The position numbers were made by a program, and so were the translations under genes. The notes under the pieces were generated by a model, which saw only the letters and a program-made list of their open reading frames with translations, was not told the DNA's origin and made no database searches. Shown here in pieces: positions 1-7,290 of a stretch of 20,833 bases of DNA (its first letter is position 1; each line of letters opens with the position of its first letter). The DNA lies in assembly GCA_018257865.1 (NCBI GenBank), contig JAEUBA010000230.1, forward strand, positions 1 to 20,833, written 5' to 3'. Source of the DNA: Stereocaulon alpinum (Eukaryota; Ascomycota; Lecanoromycetes; Lecanorales; Stereocaulaceae).

Positions 1-128
1 TTTCTCTTACGGCTAGGAAAGGTATACTACGTATACTATCTACTAGTTTTACAAATAATATAATAGAACACCCTTATTAGTATATATAGATACTAGAATA
101 GGCGTATAAACCAATCAATCAATCAATA
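1..128 (+). mobile_element. 3' end and tail of a LINE (copy A), RIP-mutated
   Basis: The first 119 bases are the reverse complement of 20297-20415. By eye there are six differences, all transitions, and no gaps. The stretch ends in a CAATCAATCAATCAATAAAT tail, the kind of short tandem tail that fungal non-LTR elements carry at the 3' end. This fixes the element on the + strand, with its body continuing left of the window. The last ~50 bp (from ACACCCTTATTAG to the tail) are also shared with the LINE at 9340-20296, which has a recognisable reverse transcriptase. That sharing is the reason for calling this a LINE, since no coding part of copy A is visible here. Confidence 0.6.
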
Positions 129-282
129 AATATATATTAATTATAGCTATTATTCCTATCTACTTTATAAGTAATAGGCCTTAGGTATCTTAAGTTTTTA
201 CCTAACTATTAATTATTTATAGGTTAATTTTAAATTTTTTATTAAAATAGTAGTAATAATCTTTAACCCTAGTATATTATAA

Positions 283-740
283 GGAGTATATAGGGATACT
301 ATTATTATCTTACCCTATACCGCCCTATACTAAAAGACCGTTAATAAGGATATAGCTATAGAACTATATTACCCTTATATAAAGAGCTAAGAGATTAGAT
401 AGAATATTATAAGACTATAATATAAATATTTATATTAAATATATAAAGCCTATTTAGTAAAAGCTATATTTAAGACTAATAGCTAACTAACCTACTAAAT
501 ATCTATACGACCCTAAGTAATAGTAAGGGAGGTAGTTTTAGAGAAAAAGGTACTAGCCTTTTTACTATAATTCCTCTAGAACCCTAGAACCTAGAACTAC
601 GATTCTAAATATATAGAGGGCTAGGAAACCCCTTAAAATACTAAGGTAGCTCCGGTTAATTTAACTAGAGTCGGTATATACTACTAGAGACGGACCCTAG
701 CTCTACTTAAACGATATAGTAGCTTAGCGTAGCGTACTAT
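283..740 (+). pseudogene. Unidentified RIP-mutated coding-like stretch
   Basis: Read from 283, the + strand gives a coherent protein-like frame of about 150 codons. It is interrupted only by TAA/TAG codons, which RIP would make from CAA, CAG or TGG. Blocks such as DTIIILPYTALY, IVREVVLEKKVLAFLL and TKVAPVNLTRVG have ordinary amino-acid composition, unlike the other frames. I do not recognise the family. It directly follows the LINE tail of copy A, so it is probably part of the repeat into which that LINE was inserted. A transposase or a gag-like protein are both possible; nothing visible decides between them. The stretch 129-282 is AT-rich RIP sequence with no readable content. Confidence 0.3.
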
Positions 741-1060
741 TATATATAGAGGGATATCAACCCGGTAACTATGGGCGCAGTCTACCGCTGAACCCCTAAG
801 GGCAAAACTCAAAATGTTCGGTGCTTGCCAGGGCGACACTATTAGACTGTATATAGCTTAGTGGTCCGGGGGTGCGGTGTACCCGCGGTGTACCCCGGAG
901 CCCTGACAAGGGACCTCCTCCCCCGTAGCCTAGCAATTTATTAATAGCCTATTTATCGTTTCCCCTAGCGGCGTATGTGGAACCACATTGGTATACGATT
1001 ATATATATATATATATTATATACACCCTGAACTTAGGATGGCAAATTACCCTTCCGGGAC
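741..1060. other. Transition zone with GC-rich repeat, hairpins and (AT)n
   Basis: Base composition changes here from RIP-type AT-rich to normal. The segment holds a tandem 11-bp duplication GCGGTGTACCC (874-884 and 885-895), inside a TCCGGGG/CCCCGGA inverted pair (865-871 and 893-899). It also holds a near-perfect hairpin ATGTGG-AA-CCACAT (975-988) and an (AT)n run at about 1000-1016. Such GC-rich repeated ends could be the terminus of the mutated element on the left. No second terminus was found, so the assignment stays open. Confidence 0.4.
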
Positions 1061-1062
1061 GG

Positions 1063-1225
1063 GAAAGGGAGCAGAGCCGCTTTAGAGGGAGCACCGAGGG
1101 AGCAAAGGGGCGCAGCAAGGGAGTAGTGAGCGAGCACGAGCGAGCATCGAGGGAGTACGAGAGAGCACTGGGGGAGCACCGAGGGAGCAAGGGGGAGCAG
1201 AGAGGGAGCACGAGGCAGTGCTGGG
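1063..1225. repeat. Degenerate GGGAGCA purine-rich minisatellite
   Basis: The + strand repeats variants of GAGGGAGCA / GAGCACGAG about a dozen times with irregular spacing. The 16-mer GAGCACCGAGGGAGCA occurs twice, about 85 bp apart (near 1089 and 1174). Open frames across it on both strands are by-products of the repeat: each frame is low-complexity and none has a recognisable domain. The DNA is not RIP-mutated, with CpA and TpG present. Confidence 0.6.
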
Positions 1226-1262
1226 GCGTAGCAGGTAGGAGCCTGCAGTGGACTTCCTCCAT

Positions 1263-2160
1263 CTCGGCTTGAGCTGCCTTTTAATGCTTTTCTGCTGCCT
1301 GGACTTCGCCACTTCCCATAGGATTCCATTGGCAATTGATGTGGTCTTATAAAATTTTAGTAAGAGGTGTCACACCCTGCACGCTTTCCGAGCGGTAATG
1401 GGCCTAAAATGACATTTATTCGAGTACTAAAAGAGAGAAAGTTCAATGTACACTGAACGCGCGAGGAAATCAACACGCACGCGGCAGGTCTAACTACATT
1501 GAGGGTTAGGCCATGTCAGGATTGCTGACCTGATCCAGCTCGAATCCCGAATGTTAGCCGGTGGGGTCGACTTGGGCTAAGGGTCGAAGGATTAAATGCT
1601 GTATTCTATTGAAAGATTGCGAGATTGATTGACTGCTAGCTACACTATCATACAGTAGTATAATCCCTCATCCTTTCAATAACTTGTGAGGGGAGAGAAC
1701 CTTAGCGGAGCAAGGTGGGTTGGGATTACCGATTACAGCCCGTCAGTAATTTTCTGTCGATAGCCATACCATGTTCATACCGTAGATGAGTAGATTACCT
1801 AGTTGCCGTCCCTAATCGCCTGCTGGTAACAAAAGTAGTACGGTAAAGTTTTCACTGACGATGTCGCGTCGGTAAGCAGGATGCTACTGCCCTCTTTTCA
1901 TCCTGCTGGCAAGGGTGGTTGAATAGCCGCAATCTAACGGTTGTAGCGGTGTGGTGAATGCTGTTGAGGATAGTTGTAGAGTAGAAACATGAATGGTACA
2001 ATACAATGGACACTTAGCACACCGAATGCAACATATACGTATGCAGGAATGAATGAAGCTCAATGTTATATGTGCTGAAGAACAACATTGGCTTGGCAGA
2101 CCTAGAAGGTCGCATTTGCGCCTGAAAAAACAACAGCAAAAGGCATCCTTTCTCCTACCA
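1263..2160. other. Unassigned normal-composition stretch
   Basis: About 900 bp without a gene I can support. CpA and TpG are present at ordinary levels, so this DNA was not targeted by RIP. A segment beginning TGTCACACCC at 1368 resembles the start of fungal LTRs, but no matching end or target duplication was found. Between about 1990 and 2060 there are several short ATG-started frames, none convincing. Confidence 0.4.
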
Positions 2161-2162
2161 GA

Positions 2163-3635
2163 TTACCCCCATAACTCCTCGCCATCACCAACGAGCCCAC
2201 CAACACGCCCAGCACCACGCCCAGCTTCTCTCCCAGCTCCCCTCCCAGCTCCTTTCTTCGCACCGTTCGCACCGCGAGTTCTGAAGCTCCCGCAGCCAGC
2301 ACCAGCACGACTAGCAGTGGCATTCTCGGTGCTGCTAGACCTGGCAGTAGAAGCACCAGCACGAGTGACCGGAGTCACAGGAACACGCCCATGAGTGGTT
2401 CCAAGAGGAGCAATGGAGACGCCAGAATGGCCAGAAAGCCGTCCAGAAGGACCACCAGACGCAGCGGTAGAAGATGAACAGCCCCTAACAGGGGCGCAGT
2501 GACGGAGGGGGGGGGGAGGAGCTCCAATAGCGCGAAAGTTGTCTTTGAAGATCTGGTCAAGAGTTAATAAGGAACAACAGCCATATGATGAGCATAAGCA
2601 TGAGCATGGGTATGAGTATAAACTTTGGCGTGGAAAGCTTTCTAAAACAAGAGAAGGTAGGGTGCTTACTGTCTCTGATTCTCTATCGTCTCTTTGCCTT
2701 GAAGGCTTGGACTGGGGCGTGTGTAAGATGAAGCAGTCTTTGTCCACCTCGTCGAAGAGTGGATCATTCGGCAGGTCGTTCTAAAAAGACAGCACTGCCT
2801 TACGAGCATCGAGCTCACTAACGCTGGATTGCTTCGCGTCCCACTCCTTCTTCACGACCTTCATTAAGTTGACTTAGGTGTCTGTCAAAAGCATTAGCAA
2901 GGTAAGTATAGGGGTCGTCTCTATTAGAAGACACAACCAAAGAGTCATTTGGCAGAGCACAAGAACTATACGATATGACATACTCTTGCAGAAATATTGT
3001 CCCCATTCGGAGGACTTCTCAACATCGATGATCTCTGCTATATATTTCCAGACCGAGGCCCAATTGGCCGGGGAGTAGAGCTTCTCGAAGTGGTTATCAA
3101 GATGATTATTGTCAGTAGCCTGGGCAAGACGAGGGTTTGCAAGGCAGCATTTGTTGACGTGAGTCTGTAAACACAATCAGCCAAGGTATGTCCTCAAAGG
3201 TTTCTCCAAACTCTTTCTCACCATGGCATCAGTAAGAACTTGGCATTTTATTGCCTTGATGTTGTTGTAAATTTTCTCTTTCGCAGTACCATAAGTCGTG
3301 CACCATGTCGCTTCAGCGACGGCAGCACCGAACACGGTCTGAATCAATGCGTGGAAATTCTTATTGTTCGCGTACATAAAGGCCTGCCATTTGATCAGGA
3401 GGGTTGATTGGCGGAACTGAGCAGACTCTTCGTCGGCAGAAACTTCTGACCCACGCAGGGAGCCAGTTGGACGCCTGCTGGGGGAGGCACGTCTGTGTCC
3501 TTCGTCACGATTGCGTTTGCGAAGCCCAGCGGGCGTTTTGGACGCCTAGAGCTCAACATCTTGCTCACTATCGTCGGGATCTTCCCTCTCAGCCATTTTA
3601 GTCAAAATAGGATCGAGTTCGTAGTCTTGCTCCAT
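2163..3635 (-). pseudogene. Broken four-exon gene, unknown function, RG-rich C-terminus
   Basis: I do not recognise this family. My model has exon 1 3635-3222 (ATG at 3635, MEQDYELDP), exon 2 3164-2984, exon 3 2881-2670 and exon 4 2552-2163. The exons total 1,197 nt, a multiple of three, giving 398 residues. The introns have GTGAGA...CTGAT...TACAG (57 nt), GTATGT...GCTAAT...GACAG (102 nt) and GTAAGC...TTAAC...CCAG (117 nt). Three in-frame stops remain, at 3546-3548 (TAG), 2874-2876 (TAA) and 2781-2783 (TAG). Each fits a CAG or CAA glutamine codon hit by C-to-T. The N-terminus is acidic, then basic (RKRNRDEGHRR). The middle is ordinary globular sequence (WQAFMYANNKNFHALIQ, LYSPANWASVWKYIAEII). 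The C-terminus is low-complexity Ser/Ala/Gly/Arg with a GAGRGAGREAGRGAGR block. Intron boundaries are inferred; the 102- and 117-nt introns contain no stop and could be retained coding sequence. The gene could also be a relic of a mobile element. Confidence 0.55.
3165..3221 (-). other. Predicted 57-nt intron of the broken gene
   Basis: On the - strand it starts GTGAGAAAG directly after an ATG codon and ends TTTACAG, with a CTGAT branch-like site 14-18 nt before the end. Splicing it removes the in-frame TGA at 3177-3179, which otherwise interrupts the frame. Length and signals are typical of ascomycete introns. Confidence 0.6.
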
Positions 3636-3732
3636 AATATTTGCCGTCACAGTGAAACTGGATTCTGCAATCTGGGGAAAGGAAAGCGGCGAACGGCCGA
3701 CAGGTGTAGGTGACAGAAGCGATGAGAGGCCT

Positions 3733-4388
3733 TCAGGGTAATGAGGATACTGCGAAGGCAGAAAAAGAGAGTTGGGAGAGGCACGGCAGGAGCCTGCAAG
3801 GTGAAATTCCAAAACTTTTCAATAGAATTTTTGAAACCTCAAGTCCGCTTGGTGACTTCGGCATGGGTCGCCGGCCCTTGTGATCGGTCCTCGTCCACTT
3901 CGTTGATCTTACTAGTACGTCTCGGTCGTCGCGGCGCGGCTCGGAGGGGCTCACTGGGGCTGTTGATAGCGAGTCCGGGGTCGTCGTCAACGCTATTGAT
4001 GGCGGTAATGCTTCCTTTGCTGCGACCTGTGCCCAGGTGTGCGTGGTTTCGATCTTTTCGAGGCGTTTGTTAATGTTTTGGCAAATCGCCTTCTGGGATT
4101 TTGCAACGCTTTCCAGGGAGGATTTCATGTCCTTCAGCTCGTCCATCGTGTTGTCAATCGTGCCCTTCTAGGCAGTATCGCGGATACCGTCCAGCAGGCT
4201 GAGTGCCGTCTTGGTTCTTTCATTATGGCCTTTGTCTTTGGGGACTAATGATTCCCTTATGATACTGTAGACTTGTTCTGCTGCTTTGATAGTGTCGAAT
4301 TTCTGGGGGTTGGCGGTATTGCGATTGATACTGCTTCAACAGCTGCTGAAGCACCTGCGTTAGCCTCTCTGCCCTTCCTTCCAGTCAT
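3733..4388 (-). pseudogene. Decayed LINE ORF1 (gag-like) fragment
   Basis: Starting at the ATG at 4388 (MTGRKGREANAG), the - strand reads an Ala-rich N-terminal segment. It shifts frame around a run of five C near 4310 and continues in a second frame (KFDTIKAAEQVYSIIRES). That frame has one TAG at about 4177, which fits a former CAG. After that comes a long charged helix, likely coiled coil (SLESVAKSQKAICQNINKRL), and then THTWAQVAAKEA. The order of coiled coil, W-A-x-V-A-A and a Ser/Pro/Thr linker is what I know from ORF1 proteins of fungal Tad-like LINEs, so the assignment is by resemblance. No zinc knuckle is visible downstream; the fragment fades out near 3733. It is much less mutated than the LINEs at 9340-20833 and of a different sequence. 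A fungal host gene with a coiled coil is the alternative. Confidence 0.45.
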
Positions 4389-4938
4389 CCTCTTTTCGTC
4401 CGATCAGCCAGAATCTGCTCGAAAGGCTTCGCTTTTCACTAGTTGGCGCGCCAATGATAGAAGAGTATGATGAATATATTGCAGGTCTCAATGGCCAATG
4501 ATAACATTGGTTGGAAAGATGATGAATTTTCTATTTGCCAGGGGGAAGAATTACAGGAGATCAGGCCTCAGCCCTATCGGCTTTACGGCTAAACTAGCCA
4601 TACTAGTTTGCCTGGCTGAAATAAATGCAACAGAGTAGAGGACTCTGCCCCGAAACGTCTATGCCCAATCCTAGTCTCCGCAATCTCTATAATTGGCTCG
4701 TGGCAACACCATCACGTTCACGGAGTGTTATATGTCTTCGAACAAGATGACCCAACACTGGAGCCTTTTAGAATACCGTAGCCTTCGCTTAAAACCTACA
4801 TTGCAGATGACCAGGTCGGGGTATTCGTCAGTCTTTGCGGCAGTTCTACGCCCTTGCGAGCTTTCCCAGCCCTACGTATCAGCCCCCGAGAGCACAGCCC
4901 CCCGTAAAGAATGGCCCAGATTGATTTTCCCTATGCAC
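4389..4938. other. Intergenic region upstream of the membrane-protein gene
   Basis: No gene is supported here. It contains an inverted repeat AAACTAG-CCATA-CTAGTTT (4591-4609). Just before that is GGCCTCAGCCCTA (4564-4576), nearly the same 13 bases as at 8615-8627 inside the RIP block. Composition is normal. The open frame at 4693-4944 has no recognisable domain and unconvincing composition. Confidence 0.4.
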
Positions 4939-5010
4939 CTATAAAAACGTTGTGCGCACTCCAATTTGTACTGCTCCTTCATTGTGGGGCTTCGCACAAC
5001 GACATAAATC
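4939..5010 (+). promoter_or_regulatory. Likely core promoter and 5' leader with inverted repeat
   Basis: CTATAAAAA (4939-4947) is a good TATA-like box about 64-72 bp before the ATG at 5011. It is followed at once by CGTTGTGCG (4948-4956), whose exact reverse complement CGCACAACG lies at 4993-5001, 36 nt later and 9 nt before the start codon. The pair could be a hairpin in the leader or a binding site for a dimeric factor. The first arm overlaps the 8-bp palindrome GTGCGCAC (4952-4959). The ATG context has A at -3 (AAATCATG). The transcription start is unknown. Confidence 0.45.
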
Positions 5011-6639
5011 ATGCAATCGAACGACTTGACGACTACTTTGTTAAGCACCTCTGCCAAGTACGACAAGAGTCCAACGACACGTAAGATCTGTTACTGGGGG
5101 CTCCGGAGTACATGGGTTGTGGGCATTGTCCTCACAGTGACTGGCTTGGGTCTCCTCTTCTCTCAAGGGGCGGATGGCGGTGGTTACGTGGTTACCAATT
5201 GCCAACGATCGGTACGACAGATTCTGCCTCTAATTGTCAACATATTTATCACGATTGTGACCGAAAGCACTGGCCTGATCCATTCAACGTCTTTAAGATG
5301 GGCCCTTGGCCGGAAACTGAATTTCAATTCCAACCTCCGACTGTTTACGCATGTGCCAGAACGCCTTGGCTTCGGGCGTTTTTCGAATCTATTGAACGCC
5401 TTGTTCTTGATTTTGTCTTACGCAAGTACGACTGCCATCTTTTCGACTACTCCAATACAAGCGGTCTGCGACAAAATTCCATATGCCTCAAAGGACTGTG
5501 ACGACGGTGGCTCTGAACAAGTCCTTAACATTTCACCCTTGGCTGTTGTTGTCCTAGGCCTCGGTCTTACTGGTCAAGCGATAACGGCGACTCTTCAAAT
5601 ACGCCGAATACAGATCCCAACTTGGTCATCTAGTCCTCTCGACAATGCATGGGCATCCTTATCTGTTTATGATCGCAATCCAGGCCGCTGTATGATGAGC
5701 GTACATGACTTGGGCAAGCCGACTGTGCCGGTCCGGCCGAGGCACTTTCAGAGATCAGCATTGACAGCTCACCCCGAAGTGCGTCGCATATTCATCTTCA
5801 TATGGATCCTCATTGTCGTCATTGCCGCCTGGTGCGCCGCCCTATTTGGCTCTATACGACACATTGATAACATTTGCGAAGAAAATCCTGATAAAGATAT
5901 TTGCGGAGGTATAGTCTGGGGAACTTCGTGGTCACCCTTCCCCGATACAAACGGTATCTCCACCTTGTTACAAATTGACACCGTCAACGAACCCTTAGCG
6001 GATTTGAATATATATGCGCGGGGATTTTTTATAACGTTTGCAATCCAGATCACCTTGCAAGCAGTGCTGACAATGTGCTTGCACTGTGTTGAGCTGCTTG
6101 TGACAACCTCACGCGATGAGGATAGTTGGCGCAAGGCATGCTCCAACACGGGTTATCGCAATTCAAACGCCATTATCACGGCCGTCAAGAGTTGGAAGAG
6201 TATTGCGCTTCTCATCTCGAAGCCTATCGTGCACTGGCTGTTTGGTCTCAGTATTGAATTTTACTACAGCTACGGCATTTTCATGCGACCAGTGCAGATA
6301 TTTTATATGCTGGTGGCGATGATTCTAGTAGCATTGTTTGCGACTTTTCTCTGCTTCAAAAAGCCTAAAGGTCCCCAGCCTGCTACCTTCGGACATATCC
6401 AAACGCTAATCGATCTCATCGATGTCTGGGGTGAACCACTTTACTGGGGAGACAAAGGGAACGGGCCCTTTGACACTAGAAATGCCGGGACCACGGTATC
6501 CGAACGACCGAAAGAGATTATTATGGATCAGCTGTATGGTGGCTCGTCTGAAGACGGATTAAGATCCAGGCAGAAACTGCATCCAAAAGTCGGTCAAACG
6601 TGTATTGGTGAAAGCTCTTCTACGATCGAATTATGGTAG
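5011..6639 (+). CDS. Multi-pass fungal membrane protein, function unknown
   Basis: This 542-residue single-exon gene is the only intact one in the window. Hydrophobic segments likely to cross the membrane lie at about residues 34-51, 69-90, 126-146, 176-195, 259-280, 337-364 and 428-449, with a weaker one near 398-413. A loop after the third has C153 and C163, and a loop after the fifth has C289 and C298; these may form disulphides on the non-cytosolic face. The C-terminal ~90 residues are soluble and carry GHIQTLIDLIDVWGEPLYWG (461-480). I associate this arrangement with a family of uncharacterised ascomycete membrane proteins, known to me only by resemblance. No transporter, enzyme or receptor signature is visible, so no function is assigned. 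There is no signal peptide; the first 33 residues are polar. The start has a good context and a TATA-like box upstream. Codon use and dinucleotides are normal, with no sign of RIP. CDS and reading frame are near certain; membrane topology is inferred. Confidence 0.9.
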   Translation: MQSNDLTTTLLSTSAKYDKSPTTRKICYWGLRSTWVVGIVLTVTGLGLLFSQGADGGGYVVTNCQRSVRQILPLIVNIFITIVTESTGLIHSTSLRWALGRKLNFNSNLRLFTHVPERLGFGRFSNLLNALFLILSYASTTAIFSTTPIQAVCDKIPYASKDCDDGGSEQVLNISPLAVVVLGLGLTGQAITATLQIRRIQIPTWSSSPLDNAWASLSVYDRNPGRCMMSVHDLGKPTVPVRPRHFQRSALTAHPEVRRIFIFIWILIVVIAAWCAALFGSIRHIDNICEENPDKDICGGIVWGTSWSPFPDTNGISTLLQIDTVNEPLADLNIYARGFFITFAIQITLQAVLTMCLHCVELLVTTSRDEDSWRKACSNTGYRNSNAIITAVKSWKSIALLISKPIVHWLFGLSIEFYYSYGIFMRPVQIFYMLVAMILVALFATFLCFKKPKGPQPATFGHIQTLIDLIDVWGEPLYWGDKGNGPFDTRNAGTTVSERPKEIIMDQLYGGSSEDGLRSRQKLHPKVGQTCIGESSSTIELW

Positions 6640-7290
6640 ACCTCGATCACTTTATTATCTCATTGCATCATTTCTCAGTCTATCCTCTGGCGCGACTCTG
6701 AGCAAATGAGGCTCCTTGAAAGAGGTCCGCCGTTGATTCTCGACATGCAGATTTCCTTCTGAATCTATAATCGCTTTGACCTCCCCAATCATCTTCGGAC
6801 TTTTGACGACGTCACCTTTAGCTTTCGCCGCGTGTACCTCTTATGCCTTTCGTCAGAAAATGCAGCGCAGCAACGAATGCAGTCTTTCATCCACCGGAGA
6901 ACAACAAAGAGCCGCGGATCAAGAAGGTGGGAGGGGATGCTATTAGGACATACACCTAGTAAGGAGATACAGCCGAAATCCGTTGATATTGTTCTTTGTC
7001 CAGGGACGTGAAGGACCGCCTATAGCGAGGCAACCGTGTTTGCCGAGCTTGAATATAGTCAATACATTTTACACTAGGTGACGGGTCCCACAGCGACAAG
7101 AGAAGAGCGAGAGATACACTGTTTGGCTACTGCACATGCGCGAGAGCTCTTTTGTATTGATGTACGAGTCCTGGCACATGCAGCAATGTCGGGCTATTGA
7201 AATTTTATCCTCTGTTTGCAAAATGTTTTAAACTTGTGATCCGAGCCTTTATAGTGGTTCACTCTTAGCTTATTGCTTCACAAAAAAAAA
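6640..7290. other. 3' flank of the gene, no further gene seen
   Basis: About 650 bp of normal composition with no supported ORF. It includes the 3' untranslated region of the membrane-protein gene; no clear AATAAA signal is present, only T-rich stretches just after the stop. It ends in a run of nine A (7282-7290), immediately before the RIP block. Confidence 0.5.

Noticed and set aside
988..1272. Overlapping open frames on both strands across the GGGAGCA repeat
   Set aside because: They arise from the low-complexity repeat; no frame has domain-like composition or a believable start context.
1518..1560. tRNA-like B box (AGCTCGAATCCC)
   Set aside because: The flanks do not pair as a T-arm and no A box or acceptor stem fits.
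1368..1655. Possible solo LTR starting TGTCACACCC and ending CATACA, 288 bp
   Set aside because: No target-site duplication, no similarity to the LTRs at 9390 and 16368, and the end was chosen only by length.
2053..2394. + strand Pro/Ala-rich open frame
   Set aside because: It is antisense to the Arg/Gly-rich last exon of the broken - strand gene, whose GC bias opens several frames. The - strand frame is supported by splice signals and frame continuity.
3177..3179. In-frame TGA in the broken gene as a fourth inactivating stop
   Set aside because: It lies inside a 57-nt segment with GTGAGA, CTGAT and TACAG signals, so it is better explained as intron.
5769..6149. - strand open frame of 126 codons within the membrane gene
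   Set aside because: Shadow of the long + strand CDS, with no recognisable features.
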